From assembly GCA_029641185.1 (NCBI GenBank), contig JAPWGK010000020.1, forward strand, positions 558,001 to 622,000: a stretch of 64,000 nt of DNA, in the 5' to 3' direction. Source of the DNA: Pseudofabraea citricarpa. Taxonomy: Eukaryota; Ascomycota; Leotiomycetes; Helotiales; Dermateaceae. Made by a program: the position numbers and the translations under genes. The notes beneath the pieces were generated by a model that was given only the letters and a program-made list of their open reading frames with translations, did no database searches and was not told the DNA's origin. Below are positions 1-12,511 of the stretch, one piece after another (within the stretch, counting starts at the first letter, position 1; every line of letters begins with the position of its first letter).

Positions 1-842
1 ACCAGTACGTTCTTGCTGCAAAACAGATCAATCCCGTCTGCATTTCCAGCCGCGCTGAAGGAGCGCAAATTTTTGATAGTCAGCCCGTCGACTTCCCCCG
101 CCGAAACCGTGTACCACCTAGGATTAAGAGCAATAACGTCAGAGATCGTGACGGCACTGGAGTATTCAACCAAAATCGTATTGTAAGCGTGCCAGAGAAC
201 GCCGTGGCCACGGACCGCAGCGTTTGTGACATTTTGGAAGGATACGCCCGCATTGAGGACTCCACCACCAGCAATATATAGTGTTTGGCCACTAGTGACG
301 TTGACAATATTGCCCGGGACAGTATGTAAGCCAGGTCCAAAGTAGATAATATCGGGATCATCAGCTGATGGCTTATCCGTTTCAATATCGTTGCTCAATA
401 AATGGACACAGTCGAAAATGTCGTTGTTGACTTCGATTACAAGATTTTGTGGCTTACTCAGTGTGAATAGCAGCTTGTTTCCCCCTCCAATCTCAGGCAC
501 CATTCCCAATGAATTGGGTCTGATGCGAGCTGAGTTAACTTGCCCTTTGTTGTATGTGACAGAGACTTCGACGGAGCCAGAAAAGTCAAAATAGGCCATG
601 GACGAGGTGTGTGCAATTCCGGATCCGCTTGTCGTATTGACCTCGTTAAGAGCGACCAAGTATGACTGGAGATCAGTCCAGCTACCATTTGAATGCTTCG
701 CGCTGATGTTGAAGGCCGAATTGGTGGTAACTCCAGCGGGAATTGGATAAGTGACGATCTGATTTGCAGTTGAGTTAGCCCCATGACAAAAATCAACCGC
801 CCCCAAAATGAGGACCGTTGTCAAAAGATTGAAAAGAAACAT
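1..842 (-). CDS. Secreted right-handed beta-helix glycosidase, GH28/GH49-like (3' end outside window)
   Basis: The reading frame stays open from the ATG at 842 down to base 1, about 280 codons, and runs off the window, so the C-terminal part is missing. The first 21 or so residues (MFLFNLLTTVLILGAVDFC) form a typical signal peptide, so the protein is secreted. A beta-sandwich-like N-terminal region is followed from about residue 150 by short repeated beta-strand turns (GPGLHTVPG, GGGVLNAGV, VRGHGVLWHAY, ISDVIALNPRWYTV). The visible end NADGIDLFCSKNV matches the N-T/A-DGID...S-NV signature of pectinase-type GH28 and related beta-helix enzymes. Potential N-glycosylation sites are frequent. It is the first gene of the sugar cluster and would make oligosaccharides outside the cell. 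The substrate cannot be read from this fragment; GH28, GH49 or another beta-helix glycosidase remain possible. Confidence 0.75.
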   Translation of the reverse strand, partial: MFLFNLLTTVLILGAVDFCHGANSTANQIVTYPIPAGVTTNSAFNISAKHSNGSWTDLQSYLVALNEVNTTSGSGIAHTSSMAYFDFSGSVEVSVTYNKGQVNSARIRPNSLGMVPEIGGGNKLLFTLSKPQNLVIEVNNDIFDCVHLLSNDIETDKPSADDPDIIYFGPGLHTVPGNIVNVTSGQTLYIAGGGVLNAGVSFQNVTNAAVRGHGVLWHAYNTILVEYSSAVTISDVIALNPRWYTVSAGEVDGLTIKNLRSFSAAGNADGIDLFCSKNVL

Positions 843-1336
843 GGCGAAGGAGGGATGTGCGAACAAGGGTAAAGATGCAGAAGTCGTACAATTCCACGTT
901 TCTTTTGTGCACTCATAAAGTCACATTCTCCATTCTTTCGCTCATCGATGCCCGAGACTTGCTCCGGCTTGTATCCACAAAATCGGTAAATCCTCCGTTG
1001 AATACTCCACAACCCCGTATTCCTCGTCCGTACCGCCTTGTATCCTTGAAACCCTCGGCTAAATGCTTTGTACTTTTTAAAATAACCGAATCCCTTTACC
1101 AGCACCAAGCTTCTTTTACTAGTTACTGTAAAACAAGTCGAGCGTAAGTTCGGTGCTTCCTACTCATTTAATCACAAAAGAATGATGGTTATCATGAGTC
1201 AATAATGAGAAAGTCTCCAGAACAAGTAAAAGTTAGCAGTGGTTACTCATTTGGACATGTTGATAATACTTAGACTTAAGGTCTAAGATTGATCTTTAAA
1301 GTTCTTCTAGGCTATTCAAGTATTTATTCGCGCAGC
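843..1336. promoter_or_regulatory. Upstream region of the beta-helix glycosidase, with one CGGNTAAW element
   Basis: This is the gap between the start of the glycosidase (842, minus strand) and the 3' end of the aldo-keto reductase. It contains CGGCTAAA at 1056-1063, about 215 bases upstream of the glycosidase start. That is an exact match to the GGCTAAA element known for XlnR-type activators. The 12 bases 1053-1064 (CCTCGGCTAAAT) match 12132-12143 near the GH95 gene at 11 of 12 positions. I see no gene here. Confidence 0.5.
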
Positions 1337-2503
1337 TTAATGCTTATCATTCTCCTTCCCTTCATCTGCTAATTTCATGGTTTTTGACTGGACATCCCAT
1401 CCTTCGTCTGGACTTTTGAAAGAGTAGTTTACCCATGGCCCAAGCAGCTTCCTAACGTTAGAAAACAAGGGGAGGTAAGTTGCTATCTCCTCTTCGTTGA
1501 CAACTTCCAAATCTCTGATATCATTAGATCGTGTCCTTGGATCAGCATCACTGGCTGGTCGTAATATACTTGTTATTGACTGAATATTTGAGTCGAGCTC
1601 CTCAACAGAATTCGAGGCTATGATGAGGCTATATCCAGAAGAGTTGTCGGAGCTATTGAAGCACCTTGAGGTGCTGAAGCGCAAGGCCAGGGCTGCCAGA
1701 TTCTCCCCTTGTTCTTCAACCCACAAGGAAGCTGTTCGAACTGCTTGGCGCAACTCCGGGGGAGCTGGGTGCCAATCTCCAAGCGTCCCAATAGGAACAC
1801 CTTGTGAACGTAGAAGGCCAATAACCAACGGACTTGAGCAGAATAAAGTATCCACACCAGCCTCGTGAAGGCGTTGAAAGCCATCTTCCTCCATTCGTGT
1901 ATTTTGTAACGTGAGCTGGCCCCAGCATTGCACGGCGTCTAGAGGAATGCCATAGGTTGAACGAACGAGATCTGAAACCTTTATAAGCTGTTCAATGGCA
2001 TAGCCAGAGACACCGACGTATCGAATCTTGCCTTCAAGAACCAATTCAAACAGAACACCCACGGCAGCCACTGCATCTTCGGTAGTCACATATTCAATAT
2101 CGTGACAAAAGACCACATCCAGATATGTAGTTCCTAGCCTCGCCAATGACCTGTTAATGGACGTGTGAATCCAAGCAGCTGAATAGTCAAATTTCAAAGC
2201 CGCAATGCGGCCAACTTTCGTCATGAGAAGGTAGTCATGACGTGGGTAGTTGGCAGCGACTTCTGGCTGAGAGAATGCATCTCCCAGCAACTCTTCTGAC
2301 GGACCATAGTAAGGAGAGGTATCGAAAGTTCTGATGCCGCTCTCCAGGGCCCGTTGAATAATGTGACGCACAGGGAGAGTCTCAGGATTTGGATGACTTT
2401 GGTGAGTGAAGGAACCTCCTCCAAGAACAATCTTCGACGCTCTGGATGACAGCGGAGAGCGATCCAATAGCTGCTTGAGCTGAGATTCTTCAAATTTGGT
2501 CAT
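1337..2503 (-). CDS. Aldo-keto reductase, D-arabinose / L-galactose / L-fucose 1-dehydrogenase type (Ara2-like)
   Basis: A single open frame of 388 residues without introns. It is an aldo-keto reductase of the group containing yeast Ara2 and plant L-galactose dehydrogenase. These oxidise the C1 of aldoses sharing the D-arabinose configuration (D-arabinose, L-galactose, L-fucose) to lactones with NAD(P)+. The catalytic tetrad is visible: D61 and Y66 in FDTSPYYG, K96 in LMTKVGR and H134 in VVFCHDIEY. The strand GKIRYVGVSGY and the GGGSF start are typical of this subgroup. No signal peptide is seen, so it should be cytosolic. It shares a 563-base divergent promoter with the Zn2Cys6 regulator and sits in a cluster with GH95 and GH2 enzymes. 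Oxidation of L-fucose or L-galactose released by the GH95 enzyme is therefore the likely role (inference). The exact sugar and cofactor are not shown by sequence. Confidence 0.85.
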   Translation of the reverse strand: MTKFEESQLKQLLDRSPLSSRASKIVLGGGSFTHQSHPNPETLPVRHIIQRALESGIRTFDTSPYYGPSEELLGDAFSQPEVAANYPRHDYLLMTKVGRIAALKFDYSAAWIHTSINRSLARLGTTYLDVVFCHDIEYVTTEDAVAAVGVLFELVLEGKIRYVGVSGYAIEQLIKVSDLVRSTYGIPLDAVQCWGQLTLQNTRMEEDGFQRLHEAGVDTLFCSSPLVIGLLRSQGVPIGTLGDWHPAPPELRQAVRTASLWVEEQGENLAALALRFSTSRCFNSSDNSSGYSLIIASNSVEELDSNIQSITSILRPASDADPRTRSNDIRDLEVVNEEEIATYLPLFSNVRKLLGPWVNYSFKSPDEGWDVQSKTMKLADEGKENDKH

Positions 2504-3066
2504 GGCGAAGAGAGCTAGGGTAGTAGCTACAGAGCTGGGAAAGATTGAAAGTGTTGACTTGGCCCAACTCAGTTCAATATTTTCGCTTGTGGAGCTTTAT
2601 TCCGGATGACAAAGGTATTGGTGGACTCGAATATTGTCGTCTGGCGAAATTAGCCGTCGGATAGATAAATGGCATCCACATTGCAAGGAAACTTCCAAGA
2701 GGAGCAGATCCATCCTCTTCGACACCTACACACCAATCGCCTCAAGGGGCATGAATCATCCTCATCCTCTTTCTCCTACGGAAACGCGACGCAATTTGCA
2801 AATGACCCAAGGCTCTATAGATCTCATCTGCTGCCCCCGGATATGCCCCGGACTCTACCCCGCATCACGAATCAGCTGACCCTCTACCCCTCTACCAGGA
2901 TATATTCACGTGATCCCGGTCACGGGTGGCACTGTGCACTTTCACACTCGCCTCTCTCCAACTGATCCAGATCCAATCAACCTCCTAGCATCCATCGTCT
3001 TATGAGTCCAGCTACCAAAACAATCCTGACTGAATGGTTGGCGCTTGCTAGCGTTGTTAAGTCGTC
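2504..3066. promoter_or_regulatory. Divergent promoter of the aldo-keto reductase and the Zn2Cys6 regulator
   Basis: A 563-base region between two divergent starts. At 2649-2665 it carries ATTAGCCGTCGGATAGA: a perfect reverse-oriented CGGNTAAW (ATTAGCCG) joined through one base to CGGATAGA, which misses the same consensus by one base. The core 2653-2663 (GCCGTCGGATA) is identical to 12159-12169 in the GH95/transporter promoter. Further CCGG-rich half-sites occur around 2835-2855. The placement suggests that the regulator controls both the reductase and itself. Confidence 0.5.
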
Positions 3067-5745
3067 ATGTTGCAATCCGAAACCGAAGCTTCACCGAAAG
3101 AACTCGGCACAGGACAGGCACGGAAGAGAGTGAAGAGAGCGTGCGATAAATGCAGTCGCTCAAAAGCGAGATGTAACGGAGGACAGCCTTGGTGAGTGCT
3201 TTTTCTGAGCCATATCTCCATCCGCCAAACACCAGAACACCAACAACAACACCAAATATTGACAAGTTGCAGTCAACATTGTGAAGGTGCGCTGTGGCTT
3301 CGCTGATTTGATTTGAATTCATGAAGAAAACAATTTGATAGTTAATTACGTTCTAGATTATGGATACTCCTGTACATACACACGTCAAACCAAGAAAAGA
3401 GGAAGAAGATCAGAACCAAACAGTCACTCGGCAGCTGTCGATTCGTTCAAATTGTCATCTCAACGTCACAACTACGCAGCTGAACGAGTTGATCCTGAGA
3501 ATATTCATCTTGACGATGATTCCGCCGGTGGACGTAGACCGGACTCCGCCGGACTTGAACCTGGGCGTGAAGCTGGAGATGGAACAATGGCACAGTCGAC
3601 CGAGGCATCTCCGATCAGCTTATATGAGACTGCTGCGATACAGGCCACACCTATCGCTCAAGCCAATATGCCAGGGGGGCATATGTCTGAAATTGCGCTG
3701 GCCGAAGAGCACAATCTACATAATTTCCAGTTTCCGGAAGACATGACACAAGAAATGACACATCCAGATACCTGCCACTTATGGGACCTGGCAGCTGAAT
3801 TGGATCCTCCAACGGGAAACCATTTAGACGCGGTCTATAGCATTCCGAATGGGTTCCAGACTCCCACAATCCAGTCCACGAGACTGGTTTCTCATTCTCA
3901 TTGCCAACTTCCACGATTTGTCGCTTCAATAACTCCTTCGATACATGACCCTGCAGATCCCGAATCGTTACCTAGCCTGGAAAAAACGCCTGCAACACTA
4001 TCAACATCAAATATTCATTCCCGATATAATATTTTATCCCCATTGGTTCCTTACCTCAAGTCTTTCATACCAATTGATGATGCGTGTGATCTTTTAGACC
4101 TTTACTTTACAGAGCCCTCTAACTCGCTCTTTGGTTGTGCTTCACCATATGTAATTACCCAAATATTCAGGAAGGATTCATTTCTCAAGAGGAATCCTCC
4201 ACGAAAAACATCAAAAGCCCTTCTAGCAGCAATGCTCTGGGTTACAGCACAATGTTCCGATTCTCCAATTTTTACAGATGACCCTCGCGCAAGACTACTA
4301 ATTTGTGATAAGCTATACTCTCTCTGCCTTCAATTTCTCAGATCCTCAAAGTCTAAAGACGCAGGTAAGTACCTTTTCACTCTGTCTTGTTTACGCTTAA
4401 TAACACGGTTTAGATGATACAGGACCAGAAGAAACTCAGAACCCTAATGATTCGTCTAGAATGGGAAATGTTCCAAGCAAGACTCTCGATGATGTTCTGA
4501 CATATTCTCTTATTGGACTTGTTATTTCCAGCCGAGAAAGTAGAAAAGACTCTTTGGCCTGGTTTAACAAAGCTTGGTCTCTGGCAAAAGAACTCAACTT
4601 GAACCGGGAGTTGGATGTTAACCTTGAATACTCCAATGACCCTCCAATAACCACGCCTGGTCTAGATCACAACCTTGTGATTGAAGAGATAAAGGAGGAA
4701 AGGAGACGGGTTTGGTGGCTTCTCTATATTGCAGACCGACACCTTGCACTTTCTTATAATTCCCCACTGAAGATCCTTGATGCGGATTGTCATGTTTATC
4801 AACCCCTTGATGATGCTGTTTGGCAGCATCTAGAGGATCGCCTGAAAGAAGGCTTGCCTTCTCGCTATCCTGGACCTAGTACGACAATGATGGGTGTTGG
4901 TATCTTCGAATTTTTTCTTCCGCTAACAGCAATCCTCGGCGATATAATCGACATCCACCACCAGAGGTTCCATCCTCGCTTAGGGCTCCTGAATCGCAAT
5001 GCGGAAGTCATGCAGATTGAACAATCGCTCACAATATACGAGACTTCTTTGAAGTCGTTTGAAGAATCTGTCATTCTTAGATTCCCAGAGATCGGGCATC
5101 CATTATCCTACTCATCTCCGCAAGAAATTTTCAATGCATATAGAGATATTCGACCGTGGTCGCCTGAGGAGACACGGCTGAAAACTGTGATTGGCTATAG
5201 CAATTACCTCCTGCACGTGCTGTATATATTATTACATGGTAACTGGGATCCTCTCAGCATGCTTGGTGGGACTTGTCCATGGGTGATGCCTCAGAGCTTT
5301 GCAAATTGTGCTACAAGGTCAATTTTGGCTGCGACGGCCGTTTCTGAGATTCTCAAGGTTGATCCCGAGCTGAGTTTTATGCCATATTTGTTTGGCATTT
5401 ATTTACTTCATGGCAGCTTTGTTCTCTTGATATTTGCAGATAGGATGGATATGGCAACTAGTGATACCATTGGTCGCGCTTGTGAGACGATGATTAGAGC
5501 GCATGAGGTTTGCGTGACAACTCTAAATACCGAATACCAGGTAAGATTGCCTCAACTGTTTTGGTGAAATTTCTGAAGGATTGAAGCTGAGAGTTCATCA
5601 GAGAACTTTTAGAAAAGTCCTACGCTCGGCCCTGAATAATGTCCGGGGCACGGTTACCGCCGATATGGGGCAACATAAGGATAGACAGAGGGAGTTTCTG
5701 AGGCGATATAGATGGAATAGGGGAGGGACTGGCCTCGCTATTTGA
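3067..5745 (+). CDS. Zn2Cys6 transcription factor of the XlnR/AraR family, cluster regulator
   Basis: Five exons: 3067-3191, 3273-3286, 3357-4364, 4414-5540 and 5602-5745, giving 805 residues. Splicing two small introns restores a perfect zinc cluster near residues 26-53 with spacing CX2CX6CX5CX2CX6C, followed by the basic stretch TRQTKKRGRR. The middle region has the XlnR/AraR signatures VPYLKSF, CDLLDLYF, SPYVITQIFRK and LLAAMLWVTAQCSD. A fungal_trans domain lies around residues 430-700. The last exon ends in FLRRYRW..GGTGLA, the characteristic tail of XlnR/AraR proteins. These regulators activate hemicellulose and pentose genes from GGCTAAA/CGGNTAAW elements. The gene lies inside the sugar cluster, divergent from the aldo-keto reductase and tail-to-tail with the GH2 gene. 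It is probably a pathway-specific paralogue; whether it is the true XlnR or AraR orthologue cannot be settled here. Confidence 0.88.
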
Positions 5746-5866
5746 AGTAAACCATATACTATCGGTTTGGAGTAAGGGATTCTTTGTCTTCGTTTTACAC
5801 CGGTAAGCACCAGGCTCGTAACTGCTCCTCTATTTGATGGTCTCATTCCAGCGAAAGTATAAAAAG

Positions 5867-9004
<3,138 letters not shown>

Positions 9005-9645
9005 TTATTCTGAACTAGATATCTAGCAGGACTTATTAGATCTTCTTCAACTCACTGGAATTTAACGCAAAGTACTGACCACTGTCTGAGTAATTCCTAA
9101 AATTTGCCTGAAACTCCAGGGGTCATGAATCTCTGAGGTTCTAAAAGAGTATACTCTGTCTTCTCCTGTATTATTTTTGGCAGTTGACCAGTGTAATCTA
9201 TGGATGCTTAAGTCTCGGTTGTTGCCGTACTGGTCCTTTTGAGAGCCTGAATCCCTGAGTATAGGGCCGCCGGGTAATTACATAGCAAGTCAGAACGACC
9301 TAGCCAAGACCAAACCTTGTTTTTCGAAAGCATGCGCTCGGAACAATGGTCGGGGTTATGTCTTGTGAATAATCACATAGTGTTGACACAATATCCACTC
9401 CAGCTACCTCAATGATTCACATCGCTAAACTTTTTGAATAGGCGGAGCTTGTGAAGAAGGTTTGAGTGAAATGCCCTCACATAGAATTGAAGTATTCAAT
9501 AGCCGATACTTTTTGGACGCCTTGATCTGAAAGAATGAATTTTGTTGTATAATATTTAATGGCCATAATTGTCCTCACTTCCGTTCTTCATCTTGCTCCA
9601 AGGAAGCAATTCTTCAACTACCAATTGATTGGACTCGTCGAAAGC
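9005..9645. promoter_or_regulatory. Upstream region of the GH2 gene with CCGCCGGGTAAT
   Basis: A 641-base gap between the GH2 start and the GH95 stop, without a gene. At 9267-9278 lies CCGCCGGGTAAT: the CCG-N-CGG core seen in the other cluster promoters, followed by a perfect CGGNTAAW at 9271-9278. The left half is not conserved here. The rest is AT-rich and unremarkable. Confidence 0.4.
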
Positions 9646-11984
9646 TCAAACTACTTGTATCTCATATTCACCACCTATTTTGCTTTGAAATGAACATAGC
9701 TGACCTGCCACGGTAACACTTTCACCGTCCTCAGTAATTCTAAACGTCTGGCCCGAGCGAATAATACATTCTTTGCCGAGGGTAGACTTAATGCTACCAC
9801 CGACTAGGCAACCAGATGACCATCTAATACAAATTTCAAACCCACCCCGGGCACGAATACCACTTATTGAGCCCTTTTGCCATGAAGATGGGAGAGCCGG
9901 GAGCAATTTTATTTCGACTGTGTGCGACTGCACGAGCATTTCTGTAATGCCTGCCGTTGCACCAAAGTTTCCATCAATCTGAAATGGAGGATGGTCATCT
10001 AGGAGACTGTCGTGCGTGGACGTACGCAAAATTTCTCGCACATGCTTGACGGCCTCGTCTCCATCGCATAAGCGAGCCCATAAAGCAATCATCCATGCAC
10101 GGCTCCAACCGGTGTGTCCCCCTCCATGGGCCGCTCGCCTCGCTAAAGTTTTCTTGCAAGCAGCTATAAGATCCTCGTCGTCCATTGTGATTTGGCTTCC
10201 TGGGTAGAGGCCCCATAAATGTGAGATATGACGATGGCCGGGCTCCACCTCGTCATAATCTTCTAACCACTCTTGAAGTTGGCCATACTTCCCAATTTTC
10301 ATAGGTGGAAGCTTTTCCCGATATTCTTTGACCCTACTCAACATGGTGAGATCTTCCTTCTTAAGCACTTCAGCAGCAGCCAAATAGTCGCTGAAGAGAT
10401 TATTGAGCAATTGAATGTCCATGGTTGGGCCAATACATATACAGCCCTCCTCCCCATTTGGGAGTCTATAGACGTTCTCAGGGGATAATGAAGGACTTGT
10501 AACCTTAAATCCATCTTTGTCTATCATAAACTCGAGGAAGAACTCGACGCTTCCTCGTAATATATGATAGTTTGCTTCCAAAAACGAAAGATCACCAGTG
10601 AAAATGAAATGTTGCCAAATGTGAGTGCACAGCCACGCGCCGCCCATCGGCCACAGAGTAGCAGGTAACCATCTATCTTGTGGTGCTGAATCTGCCCAAA
10701 TATCAGTGTTGTGATGCGCAGTCCAGCCTGGACAATCGTACATTTTGCGGGCTGTGACTTGACCATTCTTTTGCAGCTCATTCATGTGTGAGAAAAGCGG
10801 TAGGTGGCATTCCGAAAGATTTGTAGTCTCAGCATGCCAGTAATTCATCTCCGTGTTGATATTGATTGTAAACTTTGAGCCCCATGGTGGACTCATGCTT
10901 TCATTCCATATTCCTTGTAAAGTTGCTGGGAGTGCTTTCAACCCAGGTCGACTTGAAGATATCAAAAGATATCTTCCAAATTGGTAATACAATGAAATAA
11001 GCCCAGAGTCCGGAGTCCCTTTTCTGGCCTGATCCATACGAATATTCGTGGGTTCCACGGTAACGGTGCCCTCACTCTCCAACATGAATGAAACCCTTGA
11101 AAACAAAAACTGATAATCTGCAATGTGACAATCCCGCAAAAGTTTGTACCCAATGTCTCTTGAATTATTAAGAGATTGAAAGCAGGCAGACTCAGGATCC
11201 TTGTGTCGAAATGTTGTACTGGCTGCTAAAATGACCCGGGCCGAGGTTGCGTTTTCTACAACGAATGTTTCCCCAATAATTTCAAGGCTTCCTTTACATA
11301 AAGTTAGCATGGTAAAAAGGTATGTTCAAGTCTTTTCAAACCTGCTTCTAACTCCACTGCCGCAACAAGACAGAAATGAACTCCATCAGCTCCAGTTCGT
11401 CCTTTCATTACAAGACAGCCATTGATCTCTTCGATAGAGGACATGTAAACATTGGTGTCAAGTCCCCTTGATATTCTCAGATTAAATGTCAATTTCTGAG
11501 GCTTTGAAGCAGAGAAGCTTGCCACAATAACATCATCCGGATTGCTTGCAAAAATTTCTCTTGAATACCGAACGTCACCAGCCTCGTAAGAAACACCTGA
11601 CAAAGACTGCTCCAGGTCTAAATAACGTTCGTAATTTGATATATCTTGGTCATAGTGGAAGAAGTCTAAATTGACCTGCCCTAGAGGTTCATAATGTCTC
11701 TGAGATTCGGGGGTGGCAAAAAAAGCGACTTGGACCAATTTTTCTGCTTCCTTGAGGTGACCGTCTTCCACGAGTTTTCTCAACTTTGATAGATACTTCA
11801 AAGCATGACGAGGGTTACGATCTGTTGCGCATCCATACCATATGGAGTCTTCGTTTAGTTGCAATCGCTCGTGATGAACATCGCCAAAAATCATGGCGCC
11901 GAATCGGCCGTTGCCGATAGGAAGAGCATCAGGCCATTTCGATGCCGGCTCTCTATACCAAAGGCGTAAATTCTCACCCATCAT
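9646..11984 (-). CDS. Intracellular alpha-L-fucosidase / alpha-L-galactosidase, glycoside hydrolase family 95
   Basis: Two exons, 11342-11984 and 9646-11291, joined across a 50-base intron with a GCTAAC branch point, give 762 residues. The N-terminal domain begins LWYREPASKWPDALPIGNG, the standard GH95 opening. Conserved active-site features are N358 and N360 in NINTEMNYW, E486 in LSPENVY and D654 in QIDGNFG. These correspond to the asparagines, general acid and aspartate known from the bifidobacterial 1,2-alpha-L-fucosidase. GH95 enzymes are inverting and release terminal L-fucose; some members release L-galactose instead, and the sequence alone does not decide. No signal peptide is present, so it should work on imported oligosaccharides. 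It is transcribed divergently from the sugar transporter across a promoter carrying the best copy of the cluster motif. Confidence 0.92.
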
Positions 11985-12511
11985 TCTTGTAGATCGCTAG
12001 AATGGAAAAGTAATCTCACAAGCATAGAAACAGAGCTGGCCACATCATATTTTGGCCTTAGCATACGTAGTACACTCATTGATGATATTTCTCGGCCCGC
12101 TCCGCTATGCTTATGGTGAATTGCTATTATCCGTCGGCTAAATAACCGCAGTTCTCAAGCCGTCGGATATTTGCAAATATACCGAGAACGAGCCCGCCGG
12201 AAACTCGAAGAATTGATGGCTTGAGCATCATCCTTGATTTGGCATTATACATTCCTATTCTCCATCCAAATTTTCCAAGATCAGACCACGTGAAAAATGT
12301 GGAGTGCGGAGTCCAACAAGCACCCCGGATTTGGGGTCGTATAGACTGCCCGGGATATGACCCGCGAGAGCTAGACACGGTTTATTCGTTCAGGAAATTT
12401 TAATATATAAATGCGTCTTCTCTCTTAATTCTCTGAAAATCTCGTGCTTGCCTGGCGAAATTCCGCAGAATTGTTTCAAATCTCTCCTCTTCCAAAGTGC
12501 CATAACTGAAT
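11985..12511. promoter_or_regulatory. Divergent promoter of the GH95 gene and the sugar transporter
   Basis: A 527-base region with three CCG-N-CGG cores within 75 bases: 12131-12137, 12160-12166 and 12194-12200. It is the richest candidate regulatory site in the cluster and lies 140-220 bases upstream of the GH95 start. An AT-rich TATA-like stretch (TTAATATATAAAT) at about 12401-12413 lies about 100 bases before the transporter start. Confidence 0.5.
12126..12142. promoter_or_regulatory. Perfect back-to-back XlnR-type element WTTANCCG-N-CGGNTAAW
   Basis: The 17 bases ATTATCCGTCGGCTAAA consist of CGGATAAT on the minus strand and CGGCTAAA on the plus strand, joined through one base. Both halves fit CGGNTAAW exactly. 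An XlnR/AraR-like dimer bound at divergent half-sites would fit the XlnR/AraR-type factor encoded at 3067-5745 (inference). Near copies lie at 2649-2665 and, as right half-sites only, at 1056-1063 and 9271-9278. Confidence 0.55.

Noticed and set aside
3520..3560. Two CCGCCGG cores inside the regulator coding sequence
   Set aside because: They lie in a coding exon and lack the flanking TAAW halves, so they are probably chance occurrences.
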